Positions 24,701 through 34,126 are shown, counted from the first letter of the stretch. The stretch is 64,000 nt of DNA from Eumeta japonica (GCA_005406025.1 BGZK01001262.1:62001-126000); one strand, 5' to 3'. Translations and numbers: made by a program. The notes: generated by a model not told the origin, from the sequence alone.

Positions 24701-27700
24701 GTTGATTTTCCTTGAGAGGAATGGGTAAGAAACCCAAGAGTTGCTCTTTTAGCCGGACATTTGGAAACAATATGAAGCAACCTGATAACAGTGGAGTTAA
24801 ATCCCACGGGCTTTCTTCATTAAGATATTCACACAAGATAAAATAGTTCTTACAAAATAACTTTCTTTTAACAAAACGTCAAGTCCATAAAATGGCAAGT
24901 TTTGAATTATAACAGTGATCATATAAAAGAGTACGCATTGCCCTAAAAAGATTTGCTAATTTTGCTTAGATGAGTTTTATGGGCAGCAAAATCGTTCTTA
25001 TTTCTAGTGTTAAAGATATGGACGTCGCTCCGTTTTTGAAAACATTCTATATTTCTCCTGACCTATACCAGGTTTTCGTATATGTATTATGATGCTTGCA
25101 AATGGGTATTGAGGAACATCACATATCCTTGTGCATTACGAGGTGACGGGTTCAAATTCTAACCACAGGTGAAATGAACAGGTAAATGTTTACTTAGTCA
25201 TTTTCACGACAATACTTGAGGAAACAGTATGCTAACAATAACTAGATTCAGGCTAGAGCCGGGTACTAGGCCGGTTCGGGTCGTGAGATAGCGCACTCAC
25301 AGAACACAGACGTGACGTAACGAGCTATTGTCTCTCCTTCAGTGAGTGTGAGTTCCGGTAGCTTACTCTCCCCTCCATCTTTCCACTTTTCTTCTATCAG
25401 CCCACTTCTTCCTCCATCAGATATCTTAATTTTACCCGGTATCGCACTGGTGACGTCTATGGGGTTACAAATGCCATGGGCGGCGGTGACTAAGTACAGT
25501 CTGGTGGCTAGCATACTCGTTTACTTCTCAAAAATGCTATAGAAAAAATTAGAATTTCAAGAATTTTCAAGCGGATAATCTTATAAGGGCGTTTTTATAG
25601 CAAAATTTGTAACCAATTAATAGACGTGGATGAAAATAAATATAAAAAATGCACATTAATGCCAACATAAAAACATTGTTGTCACGATAAAAAAAGTTAT
25701 AAACGACAAACGACAAACGAAATTTCATTTTCATTTAAAATATGAACAGTAATACTCAAAGTGACAGTATTTACGTAACAAAAATCAGCCAAATTAACGC
25801 TAGTTCTTGTGATTCATATTTTCGGAAAGACGTCAGGCGAGCAAATTTGTGTCATAATTCTTCCAATTACCAATCTTTAAAAACAATGAACTTGTTTTCT
25901 GGTTAAAGTCCAAGGGAAAATTTCACACACATCCGATTCATTGTAAACTGTAGCTACAATTGTTTCAATTAAAATAATATGTTTTAACTCGTAAACGCTA
26001 AATTTAAAAAATAGAAATCATTGAATGCGTCCTTAGCTACCGAAATGTGGAAACTTCGATTCTTAAAAAGATTCTTATTGTTTAAATTAGGCTAACTTCC
26101 TGTCAATAAAAATTTTAGTATATATACTTTTTTATATTAACAATTTTAATAATAATACACAATTTCAATTCACCGTGGTTAACTTTTAGTGTTGTACTCG
26201 CAAAGATGCATTGCAGTCGCATGTAACATGCGTATTTTCTTCAAGGTTCAATTGAATTCGCCGTCAAGCACAAAGGCGCACAGTGCCCTCAGCACAAAGT
26301 TGAAAGAATGCCATTTGTTAAGGTAATAAGGTAAGTTGCACGAGGTGAACAAGCGACTGATAAGATTTTTACCTGACTCTAATACCAGTTTTTACCTTCC
26401 CAGGGGAAAAGATTAATTGTGCGAAATCAACAACATAATGAATATAAGATTTATACACGAATTCACTTTTATCAAAAATTGTAGCTAAGTTTATGATAGA
26501 TATAGACCACTTACTTTGTCTTTGGACTTGCTTCTTGGTTTCTTAAATGATTACAGGGTTCTGTGGATCGTGCTGAAATGAAGGTGAGGTACAGTTTGAG
26601 AAAAGTTTAGAAAACACTTTTGACTTAATGCAAAATTAGTATTTAAAATAATCCCACGAGTGTTATTGGCAAATAGATTCCATTACTTTTTCTCATTTGC
26701 ACAGTATTTTAACAGAATAGCAAAAGAATTCGTGAAATTGTGCGATGAACACTTTAAATATAAATTTGAGTTGTGTTAAAAATACTAACTTCAAATAATT
26801 AAAAATAACTTTTTCTTTTCTTGGACAGATTTAGATATATGAATAAAATCACGTATTTTCTATTTTTTACTCTTCAAACGTTGACCTTGGAGGATCAGAG
26901 AATCGGCATTTACTAAATGCGAACGAGGCCCTACGAGCTGACAAGATCCGATTACATCTCATTAGTATGTTCTAATTTAGGTGAATCTTAAATCAATTAT
27001 GTTACAGCACTCTGTTCAATATGATTGATGATTTAAGTGCTTTGTACGTTAAAAGTTTTGAAAGTGGCCGCATTAGCAATGGAATATGGTTTTAGAAGTA
27101 AAATATAAACTGTTGCTTCTATAAAAGAACAAGTTTTGTATTAGAAATGTTTTGCAAATAATTATGTATAAGAAACATTGTAAAAAATAGTCAAACAGTA
27201 CAGTAGCAAGTAAAACGTACACACTGCGATCTTGCAAGATGCATCTCTTTTATCCAATAAAAATAAACCCGAGTTTCAAATTCCAGAAAATTGATTGAAA
27301 TCTTTTAGTCTCAAAGATCTAGAATAAGCTTACAAAAATACATAACCTTTAGTACTAAACAGGTAGCTTTGCTCAATATTCTATTATCTAATATGTAAAG
27401 TCACTAAAGTTCATAATTATACGCTTGCTTGTAGCATGCAATAACAAGCAGCATACAACACACCGCTGACTCCCTAATCTGCTTTTCCGCAAAGAATGGT
27501 CATCCAACTAATTTAATATTGAATTGAATCAATATTGAATTCATTGTATAAGGATTACTTTTCATAGTGAGAGACCAAATTTAAGGGACAGCAGTGGATT
27601 GCATGCTGCATGTTGCAAACAAGCGTCTAGTGTTTTTAAACCTATTTCCCAAGTTCAGTTATAATTATTGAAAAGGAAATTATGATACAAAACTCTAAAA

Positions 27701-30700
27701 AATATTGTACTTACGAACGCGTTTGAGGATCTCTCGACTCCACGCGCCGCGAGCACAAGCGAGGAACACTACTTCGAGTTCAAAGTACTCATCGCTATTG
27801 TAAAGTATGAGCGAGATGTCGTCGAAGGCGTCACCGGGGCCGGCTTTCGTGTCGTTAATGACAATATAACTGCCATTTTCTGGATATTGTGGCAGGATAC
27901 ACTTTTTTTGCGTGACGGGTGCAAATCTGTAAAAAATTACGTTCAATATTTGATACTGAATTCCGAATTTTACGTATTGATACATTGTTTAGGAACGGGT
28001 TAAAAGGCTACAACGATCCATATTCAATGTTCAAATTGATCGCATATTAAGATAAACCAAATTTTAAGCACCTGAAACTGACGTGATGCATGAAAAGATT
28101 GGTGGATTTTAGGGGAGCAGGACAGACATGCAAATATAGTACTACGTGGTAATCCATAATCTCTACCTACACTTTTGCACAATATGCGTGAGTATGTAAT
28201 AAAAATAAAATGATAAACTTGCAAATGCTAGGCTTCCATTCTTAATACGTCAATATGGATTTATTAGTAAGAATTCGGTATATCTAAGGAGATCTATACA
28301 CAACTTTGCCTTGTCCCATAACCTAACACAATTGGTATCGTCACCCACATAAGTACCAGACTTAGTGAGCCATACCCTATCTTAAATAGACCTTTGCTGA
28401 TCTTACACCCCGATAATTATAAAGTCTTCGTCAATGGTCCGCTTGAATCATCAGACTACTTCATGGTTCGGTGTAAGATGCCTCTCACACGACCACTGCT
28501 GTCAATTTGAACAGGAAAACCAAGTGTTTAGCAGTCTACACGTCAGCAGACTGGGTTGAAACGTGAACTTTCTTTGTGTTATATCCACAGGGGTGAGTTT
28601 TATTTAAGTCAGACGATTCTAATGCTTGCGCTGAATCCATTACTGCAGTGGCGTTATAGGCCATGAATGTTAGTGTTGTTACCAAGTAGAAAATATGAGT
28701 CCGGGTTTGGTAAGTATCGTTGGCCCACATTGCAAAAAATAAAGCCTATCTATTAGGCGCTCTTCTTGCTCTGTATGATCGAAGTACTGAACAACTACCC
28801 ATTATCCGATACAGGAATTTTATGGCAAATATCCGATTTACACAATGAAATGTACGTAGAGAACTTTTTCCTTGACACTCACAAGTGAAGTGACCCTGAT
28901 GAAATACCTGCAATTGTTTTCAAAATATGCGTTACTAAGTTAATATCAGTTTTAATGCGTCTATTTTGACTTTCATACTATTTCAGTATAGACACGGATT
29001 CCTGGAAGACCGTTTCAGCGCACCATATGATTAAGGAAAGTGAATACTAAGATCCGTTAAATTAAAGATGTATTACAATTATCTTTTTGTTCTCTAAAAT
29101 AATGAAATCCTTTATAAACCGTCAGCTCTTGGGCTACTTATAAAAAAAACCAGCTGATTAATAACTGCTAATACTCGTTTCGAAGAGCCATTCAACTGGT
29201 AATCTTCACACTTTATCAACCCATCGTTGGATAGAGGCAAATGAGAGGAAGCGAGAGGCTTTAGCTGTTTGTTTGGATATAGCGAAGACTTTTAACGGGA
29301 TCTGATATGAAGCAGTTCTATTAAAAATTCCTCTTTATGGGCTTTCTGAGACAATATGCAGGTCGATAGGCAACTTTCTCACGGGACCAAGCTCAAGGTC
29401 GCAAACGACAATGTATACTAAAATCTCAAGACCGCAAATGGCAGTATCTCTCAAGACTATGTACTGTCCCCTATTTTGTTCATTTGGCATATAAATTATT
29501 AACTATAAATCAGTAACATTCGTTGCTCTGCGGATGGCAGTACTGTAAATTCTCTATACATCGGCCACATTATTGTTTCTCGGGACCGTGTTAACGAGTG
29601 TCACGAAACCGATTTGAAATTGAGACAGTATTATAGAGAGTCATTTTGTAGGGTAAACTGAACTGGTCGGATTAAAACTTTCCACTTTTACTGCTAGAAA
29701 ATCTCTTTTTCTCCTGTCTCTACTCTTTGGAGGCATTTTCTTTAGTGCCACACCTAGTATTGGAGTTCTTATTATCTACGTATCGATAAGCGTTCAGTTT
29801 TGCGATTATATAGACAAAAAGTAAAACTAGCTTTAACTCGGGGTGCTCAAAGGAGCGTCACAGTAATTCAAGGCAGAAGGCACTCGCCGGAATTACCATC
29901 TACACCATGGCTGGCCAATCGTAATGGCGAGCGTTCTTCTACCTCATGCCTCATGCATAATTTTCTACCACTTACGCCGAGTCTTTGTAATGATTTGCCA
30001 TAACCTGTATTCCCAACGAATTTTTATTAGGCAGTCTTTAAGAAAAGAGCGTACTCCTGTTTAAAAGGTCGGCATCATATTAGTGATTGTTCTAAAGTCA
30101 CGGGTGTCCATGGGCTGTGGTGACATTCACGTTCTTGTAATTACATGCTGGTTTGCTTCTGGAATATCGCATAAAAACAGGTATATCCGCATATCGACCT
30201 ATGTAACAATCATATTTCTCGAGGTCTATTTTTACACATGTATCATAGCTACGAATGTTGTATGCAAGCGTCTGATCGTTTCAGAACATCTTTTTGTTAA
30301 TTTACTTTGTAATATAGAAAGTTAAAGAAAAATCTGCCATATATTTAAATGGAAAATCTCAATAATTATATGATTTTAAGTTACTAATGTGATAATATTA
30401 TCCAAATACCTCAAACAGTTAATGATCATAGGAGTTCAATACAAATTAAACAAAATTAAAATGATTTTTCAGACATTGTTGTGAAAAGTATTTCAAATAA
30501 TAATAAAATTCCCCTACAAAAGTTAATAACTTTTCATAAAATGGAGTTTTCAAAATATCAAAAGTAAAAAATCGAGTTTTCACCAGATCTTGACGCTATG
30601 GGTTCTAACAATCTATTTCGTCCATTTTCTAAGTGATATCTGTATGGCTCTGTATGCGTGTGTGTGAGTGTGTGTGTAAACCACTCATTACTTTTCAATA

Positions 30701-33291
30701 GATTAACCGAACCATAGTTTCAACTGCTTGATGGATCTGTGTATAGAAGAGGCTCCACTCATCTTAAACTTCCTGATACTTCGGTGAATTTCACCCTGCA
30801 GATTTTGAAGAATCTCAAGAATTAAGTTTTCAGAAAATGTTTTTTAAATAACATTTAGACTTCTACCGATTGATTAATTAGCTTTTTTCCCCACCCAGTT
30901 GCATCGTCTTTCACAAACTGCATAAAAAACTGTTGACTTGTTCAAGAGATATCGATCGAGAATTTTTTTTTAAAAGTAATTATTTTTGTACTATATTTTA
31001 TAAACTGCTTTACTGATAAATTATAAAATCTGTCCAATTGTCGTCCTTAAAAATTTAATATTGATTGTTGCTAAATGCATCAAAATTAGGTTTATTTCTT
31101 TAGAAGATATTGTTTTTAAAAAAAATTAAAGAGGATTTGATATATTTCTTTTTGAACTGCTCTACCGATAAAATCTAAAATCTAACTAGTTGCTTTCCTT
31201 ATAAAAGCAGAGTCCATCGTCACGAATTGCATTAAAATCGGTTGTTTCGTTCGAAAGTTGTGGTTAACTAAGAATTTGAAAGGAAAAGGTTTTTGTCATA
31301 ATACATAGGAAACCCATGATGGATTGATGTTGAGCACTCAGTCATCTTTTTCTGCTTGAAAAACTGCGTCAAATGCTATAAGGCAGATCAAAATCTGCTG
31401 GAAAGAATTTGTAGTTGAATTAAAAAAATAGCGTTTTCAACTTCCCGCAATGATAACTTTCTTAAATTAGCAAATTACTGTTTTCAGACCGTTTTGCCAA
31501 AATACAATTTTCAATAGATTTTGACGTTTTAGGATCATAAGAATCTGTTTTAACCACTTTCCATTGCTGAATAATGACAGTATGATTGTATGCGTGTGTG
31601 AGTGCGCGCGCGCACACACACACACAACAATTTTCAAAAAGCGTTTTTGTAAAATATTTATTAAAATACTCTACCGATACATTCCAAAATCTAATTACTA
31701 ATAGTTTTTTGCTTGAAAAAGCGACTTCAATTGTTGCAAACTACCTTAAAATTGGTGGGTTTGTCCAAGAAACATATTTTACGGAGAATTTTAGAACAGA
31801 GTTTTTTTTCATAGTAATGTGAATTTTTGATAAATTTATGTTTGGTAATCCATCATTATTTTCTGTATATAAAACTGCGTCGGATGCCATAAAGAAGATC
31901 GAAATTGAACAACACGTTCGACAAGTGTACTTGTTGAAAGATTAAAAAAAAAGTTTTGTATATATGTATACAAAACGTATTAGAATTATATTTTTGGACT
32001 CGGAATCCTCAAAAAAGCACTAAAGTCAATCTCTTGACCGCAGTGAACTGAATAATTTATTTCTACTTTATTTTTGGGCGCTTCGAGCTCGGAAATAGCC
32101 GGAAGTTCCGCTAATAGCTGCAGGGTCAACCGTCTTACAGATTTTTTAACGCGCTGTAACTCGTGAGCCGCTAATGAACCGGTTCCTTTTATTTATGACC
32201 TAAATTGTTTGAAGTCATCTGATTCATTTCAAACCGGCTCTACGAGCACTAATGACCCCAACATTCATAAATATTCCGCTCGTATCAGCATTTGTTTTAT
32301 TTTTCTTTTTGTACTATTTTAAAATTATTAGTTTGTATTGGCCTAAATTTAATTCGTTTTACAAAATAATGAAATTTTACATCAACTGATTTTAGTTGTG
32401 TTTGTATACGTATTATAAAAATGAGGATACTCACTGACAATGTTCTAGCTTTCCAAAAGTTTTGAGGCCATCGACAAAAGAAGACACTGAAAATAAAATA
32501 TTAATGATTCTTGGAAGTTTTATACAAACGGAAAAACTGATTTTATTAATGAAATTAGCGACGCGGATTTGCAGTTCATACATTAATTACCAAAACATGT
32601 AACATATTCTTCTAGAAAACTACGGCATGAGGAGCTGCCCTTAGACAACCAAACATTATAACGATCTTCATATTTTTGTTTTGAAAAGCACCTACATTTA
32701 AGCAACAAGTGATTTATATATTAACTTGCTCCCTTTACTTTCAAAATCACGAGAAACTCATGACAAATCTTAAAGTATTGATTTTATACAACATAAATAT
32801 TGACAAAAACCAAAAATTACTTTAAATCTTCGACAGGATCTTAGTTAAAAAGACAAACAGTTAAACGGAACGATGAAGCAAAACAAATATTAGGTACCTT
32901 CTAAAATTTGGTATCAAATAACCTGCCTTTTTCAAAATCAAACCAACTTAGGACGTATAAGTTCTTTCTTCGGCTGTTTAAACTTAGAACTAACCTAATT
33001 TTAGCGTGCCGCTTTGAAAATAACAAGAATAAATATCTCATAAATCGGATTGTTGGAGTAGTGTAAATATCTAAGTTAATTTTTTACATGCCATAATGTC
33101 TTCGCTCACACAAAGATCAATATAAACTGAAAACGACATTTATCATAAGTATTACATTTTCATGTCACTTTTGACTTGTAATATTTTAATCAGTAAACTG
33201 GGTGTGATGTAAATGTTCAAGTAACTTTCCGCAGCAAAGTAGTACCTAGTTAACGAAACTCACCAAATAGTAACAAAACAATCCAACTCAT
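8594..33291 (-). CDS. ModSP: Gene B: modular serine protease, ModSP/HP14-like, complete, 13 coding exons
   Basis: Secreted initiator-type protease of the insect ModSP/HP14 family, whose known members start Toll and prophenoloxidase cascades in haemolymph. Joining 13 exons (28, 52, 212, 58, 203, 49, 209, 210, 183, 122, 177, 160 and 206 bp) gives a 1,869-nt reading frame, 622 aa, with a GT donor and AG acceptor at every junction and no phase conflict. Order: signal peptide MSWIVLLLF/V, Cys segment, three CCP-like modules each starting C-x-LP-x-YPE-x-G, two short linkers, Wonton-like module, activation region PECG...APIAGG, catalytic domain with AAHC, DDIAIV and CKGDSGGG. Residue 189 is Ala by position relative to the active Ser, so specificity is probably not tryptic. 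Unlike Manduca HP14 there is no LDL-receptor class A repeat. Possible AATAAA signals lie about 260 nt after the stop, near 8,322-8,335. Family assignment is firm; orthology to a named gene is inferred. Confidence 0.9.
9052..9193 (-). CDS. Unassigned exon-like segment in gene B intron 12
   Basis: 142 bp bounded by a TTTTAG acceptor and a GTACGT donor. Reads VRGIGQKVLANALRFCGDRN then LLAHSEVFEEPNNFYKILDN with no stop. A possible upstream partner ends at 9,301 in the matching phase. The protein is not recognised and is unlike the protease. It could be a nested gene, a retained exon of a decayed gene, or chance. Confidence 0.3.
9301..9430 (-). CDS. Unassigned exon-like segment, possible partner of the one at 9,052-9,193
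   Basis: Open stretch reading VNFVATFKPIMSIIYYGKLP then QDMTPQDEELIEIILGEVGI, ending at a GTAATG donor whose phase fits the acceptor at 9,193 across a 107-bp gap. Its own 5' boundary is unclear: an in-frame TGA lies just upstream and the nearest good acceptor (CTGTCTTAG) leads into another frame. Confidence 0.25.
10238..10397 (-). CDS. Gene B exon 12: protease body
   Basis: 160 bp, acceptor ccctttag, donor GTAAAC, phase 0 in and 1 out. Reads VAGWGFIDEDGHTPPELQVV, LPYVEIDQCIANAS and YITSDKICAGYIN, the standard strands before the active Ser in chymotrypsin-fold proteases. Confidence 0.9.
10398..12397 (-). other. Gene B intron 11
   Basis: Contains the 640-bp repeat element at 10,935-11,575 and a small GC-richer patch at about 12,050-12,220 that I could not assign. 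No gene seen. Confidence 0.6.
10935..11575 (+). mobile_element. Non-autonomous repeat element common in Lepidoptera
   Basis: Opens with accagacaagtgcgagtcga, carries an internal palindrome GGTTACCCATACGG ... CTATGGGTAACC, and ends with gacggacggacggacagaca followed by AAGTGATCTTATAAGGGTTCCG. This head and tail pair is one I know from many lepidopteran introns; its formal class is uncertain. Gene B intron 11. Confidence 0.6.
12398..12574 (-). CDS. Gene B exon 11: catalytic Asp exon
   Basis: 177 bp, phase 0 at both ends, acceptor gtctttcag, donor GTGAGT. Reads VNDIVIPKRFRGVQTNFQDD then IAIVYVSKPF and VWPVCVDF; the second Asp of QDDIAIV is the catalytic one. Ends TAGNLGK. Confidence 0.9.
12575..14134 (-). 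other. Gene B intron 10
   Basis: Holds the R1 repeat at its start; otherwise AT-rich with a short TA run at 14,089-14,104. Nothing else recognised. Confidence 0.6.
12675..12860. repeat. Dispersed repeat family R1, copy in gene B intron 11
   Basis: Starts with a caaat pentamer run, then gaaattacacttgaaacaca, the CGACATTACCACCCATT segment and the same TTTTTTTACTCATC tail. It lies outside the duplication, so the family is mobile. Confidence 0.65.
14135..14256 (-). CDS. Gene B exon 10: catalytic His exon
   Basis: 122 bp, acceptor gcggtttcag, donor GTTAGA. Exon 9 leaves ACA-G, which joins CG-GCC-CAT-TGC to give T-A-A-H-C: the catalytic His motif is built across the splice. Continues FWSDVEGLAPSSRFAVAAGK and ends LGAQLRD. 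Confidence 0.9.
14257..18236 (-). other. Gene B intron 9
   Basis: Nearly 4 kb. Contains a perfect hairpin at 15,232-15,267. A 109-codon plus-strand open frame at 17,475 follows TATAAATA at 17,408, but the protein is not recognised and looks like a transposon remnant at best. No other feature supported. Confidence 0.5.
15232..15267. repeat. Perfect 16-bp inverted repeat with 4-nt loop
   Basis: Arms tgtgatactcactgat and atcagtgagtatcaca around attg. A perfect stem in decayed intron DNA is notable; no coding context. Confidence 0.85.
18237..18419 (-). CDS. Gene B exon 9: activation region and N-terminal strand of the protease
   Basis: 183 bp, acceptor tttacacag, donor GTTGGT. Encodes ECGVRLSERKNRRKIPVAP, then IAGGWRVRSRELPWHVGIY, then ICGGSIISAELVVT. 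IAGG is the likely new N-terminus after activation, which would put Pro at P1. The ECG Cys probably tethers the regulatory chain to the catalytic chain. Confidence 0.9.
18631..18726. repeat. TA microsatellite
   Basis: About 80 bp of almost pure TA repeat in gene B intron 8. It makes an artefactual open frame of Tyr-Ile repeats on the minus strand. Confidence 0.95.
18992..19201 (-). CDS. Gene B exon 8: Wonton-like module
   Basis: 210 bp, acceptor cattttag, donor GTCAGG. Reads GCSLDYNAGVLYSCKKW ... STGCQFYEPNG ... VLPVCDTPYY ... LMKCIDGNWNYTPACLP. The Cys spacing and position directly before the protease match the Wonton domain of HP14 proteins. One NYT sequon. Confidence 0.85.
19613..19821 (-). 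CDS. Gene B exon 7: third CCP module
   Basis: 209 bp, acceptor attttacag, donor GTAAAT. Contains GTCELPAYPEHGHYDV, LFYKCNDGYGVVGPAHVNC and DGVWSDVLPTC: four Cys, Trp and Gly placed as in classical sushi domains. One NYT sequon. Confidence 0.9.
21868..22207 (+). mobile_element. LINE endonuclease fragment
   Basis: Frameshifted N-terminal part of a non-LTR endonuclease: LAKNIFLA, then in another frame ENNTLDILAINET-stop-LLPNEDGKAPSLPG. DILAINET is the conserved apurinic-endonuclease-like motif. Present in copy B only, at a precise break in the alignment with copy A (near position 58). Confidence 0.6.
22302..22480 (+). mobile_element. Unclassified transposon-like open frame
   Basis: Starts ATG, reading MAYRPQWFSLDTFLDALPYS then NALGNDDNLIILTGCNIDQI before a stop. 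The first half is also in copy A (about 170-265) with changes; the next 975 bp are only in copy B. It looks like the start of a mobile-element protein but I do not recognise the family. Confidence 0.3.
23685..23830 (+). repeat. Dispersed repeat, probable retroposon 3' end, copy B
   Basis: Counterpart of 590-735 with about 10 percent substitutions by eye. Confidence 0.4.
23891..23939 (-). CDS. Gene B exon 6: linker
   Basis: 49 bp, acceptor ttgtctacag, donor GTAAGT, phases 1 and 2. Encodes TTEISGYGSETDTRL. Found because exon 5 ends in phase 1 while exon 7 needs phase 2; this exon supplies exactly that change. Confidence 0.8.
24208..24410 (-). CDS. Gene B exon 5: second CCP module
   Basis: 203 bp, GC-rich sushi exon. 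Reads NPECCKLPPYPEHGLYVVAG, ends RVRCENGTWYDDAPQCL. The C-terminal part (ENGTWYDDAPQ) has diverged from gene A (DGGTWRGAAPK) more than the rest, and gains an NGT sequon. Confidence 0.9.
24605..24755. repeat. Dispersed repeat family R1, copy 3
   Basis: Counterpart of 1,510-1,675 inside copy B; the tail is truncated after TTGCTCTTTT. Confidence 0.65.
24797..26010. other. 1.2-kb block present only in copy B
   Basis: Relative to copy A (near 1,745-1,775) this block is extra. It contains the stray protease-like segment and a B-box-like GGTTCAAATTC at 25,149. Flanks align again on both sides. Confidence 0.55.
25301..25514 (-). pseudogene. Stray serine-protease His-exon-like segment
   Basis: Reads MLATRLYLVTAAHGICNPID ... 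KIKISDGGRSGLIEEKW ... ARYVTSV and ends at a GTGAGT donor. LVTAAH resembles the catalytic His block, but Gly replaces the usual Cys and no good acceptor precedes it. It sits in gene B intron 4 in a 1.2-kb block missing from copy A, and does not fit the gene B phase plan. Could be a captured or decayed exon of another protease, or chance. Confidence 0.3.
26515..26572 (-). CDS. Gene B exon 4: linker
   Basis: 58 bp, acceptor catttcag, donor GTAAGT. Encodes RSTEPCNHLRNQEASPKT, one residue different from gene A. Confidence 0.8.
27421..27626. mobile_element. Foldback MITE, copy B
   Basis: Same element at the matching site of the duplication, with the right arm more decayed; so its insertion predates the duplication. 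Confidence 0.65.
27715..27926 (-). CDS. Gene B exon 3: first CCP-like module
   Basis: 212 bp, acceptor ttttttacag, donor GTAAGT. Begins FAPVTQKKCILPQYPENG. Only scattered changes relative to gene A (for example IVINDTKAG for IVINNTKAG), so both copies are probably under coding constraint. Confidence 0.85.
29210..30068 (+). mobile_element. Jockey-like LINE remnant, copy B
   Basis: Broken reverse transcriptase read with frameshifts: ALAVCLDIAKTFNGI, EAVLLKIPLYGLSETICRSI, NFLTG, a decayed YADD region (IRCSADGSTVNSLY) and a C-terminal stretch HNFLPLTPSLCNDLP. These match the order of motifs in Jockey/CR1-group LINEs. Non-functional. Gene B intron 3, opposite strand. Confidence 0.65.
30430..31960 (+). 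repeat. Degenerate tandem repeat, unit about 158 bp, copy B
   Basis: The CTACCGATA mark recurs at about 31,006, 31,163 and 31,671 (the first as TTACTGATA), and the ACTGCATCAAA mark recurs between. Looks like a decayed satellite array inside gene B intron 3. Confidence 0.55.
32435..32486 (-). CDS. Gene B exon 2
   Basis: 52 bp, same splice sites and phases as its gene A counterpart. Encodes V-SSFVDGLKTFGKLEHC-Q: the first Cys of gene A is Phe here, which would leave the other Cys without that partner. Confidence 0.8.
33264..33291 (-). CDS. Gene B exon 1: start codon and signal peptide
   Basis: Encodes MSWIVLLLF plus one base, donor GTGAGT. An in-frame TAA lies five codons upstream, so this ATG is the first usable start. 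About 490 bp of upstream sequence is shared with gene A before the duplication ends. Confidence 0.8.
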
Positions 33292-34090
33292 AGTGACGCT
33301 ACTTCCTTAACTATTAAGGAGAAAATACTTAATAGTTGTACCGCATTCACAAACGAGACATTTCCGAAGGAGCACCTCAGGCGCACTGACGGGCCCGAAC
33401 TGGTTTCCGAGAGTCCTGGACAAACGAGGAAAAGCGAGAGGACATTTAGCAATGACTAACTAATATTGTGACACAAAATTGTATCGGTTTTGTTTTCCCA
33501 TCTTTTGAGACATAAATATTGCTTGAAATAGATGAATTAAAAAAAAAAAACATTGAAGTCTCGACTGTCACTTCCAGTTCAAATCGTAGATGTATTCCCG
33601 TTTGACTCACTGCTACGGTTCAAACCTATCGCCGAACCCTCTTTGAATTGCAAATCCTTTCATATAAATCCGTTTCTATTACGACAGTAGAAAACTAAAG
33701 CTTATTTTATCAGCTATCTGACACAAAAGAAATATGCAGATAGTTTAATGTATTACAGTACAATTTCGGTGAAATCAATATATGTATATATGCCCACCGC
33801 TCTTGGTCCCCCCTCGGGCGTTAATAGAAATAACAAATTAAGATTTATACTGGAACGGACATCAAAAGGCCAACGAAATATATAAAGACCATTACTACTG
33901 GAATTTGCACAATTTTTACATAAAATGTAATGTTTATGTATATAATATAATCTTATTATACTGTTCTTATATTTTATTTGAGAACATAATATGCCTCTAT
34001 GCAAAATTTGATTATAATCCGTTCATCCGTCAGCGTATTACAAACAACAATACAGACATACTTTTACATTTTTTTATAAGTGGCCAATGA

Positions 34091-34126
<36 letters not shown>
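34091..34126. repeat. TA microsatellite
   Basis: Pure TA run of about 36 bp beside ATATACATAT. Confidence 0.9.

Larger units (their letters stand above)
21808..33778. repeat. Segmental duplication, copy B
   Basis: Counterpart of 1-8,138 but about 3.8 kb longer. Extra blocks relative to copy A lie near 21,868-22,207, 22,410-23,385, 24,797-26,010, 28,712-29,660, 29,840-30,068 and within 30,430-31,330. Some are insertions, others are retroelement parts deleted from copy A. Confidence 0.9.

Noticed and set aside
25140..25165. B-box-like GGTTCAAATTC suggesting a tRNA or tRNA-derived SINE
   Set aside because: No matching A box or cloverleaf could be drawn upstream; a single 11-bp match is weak.
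34091..34126. CRISPR or replication-origin-like AT array
   Set aside because: Simple TA microsatellite in a eukaryotic genome; no spaced direct repeats are present anywhere in the window.
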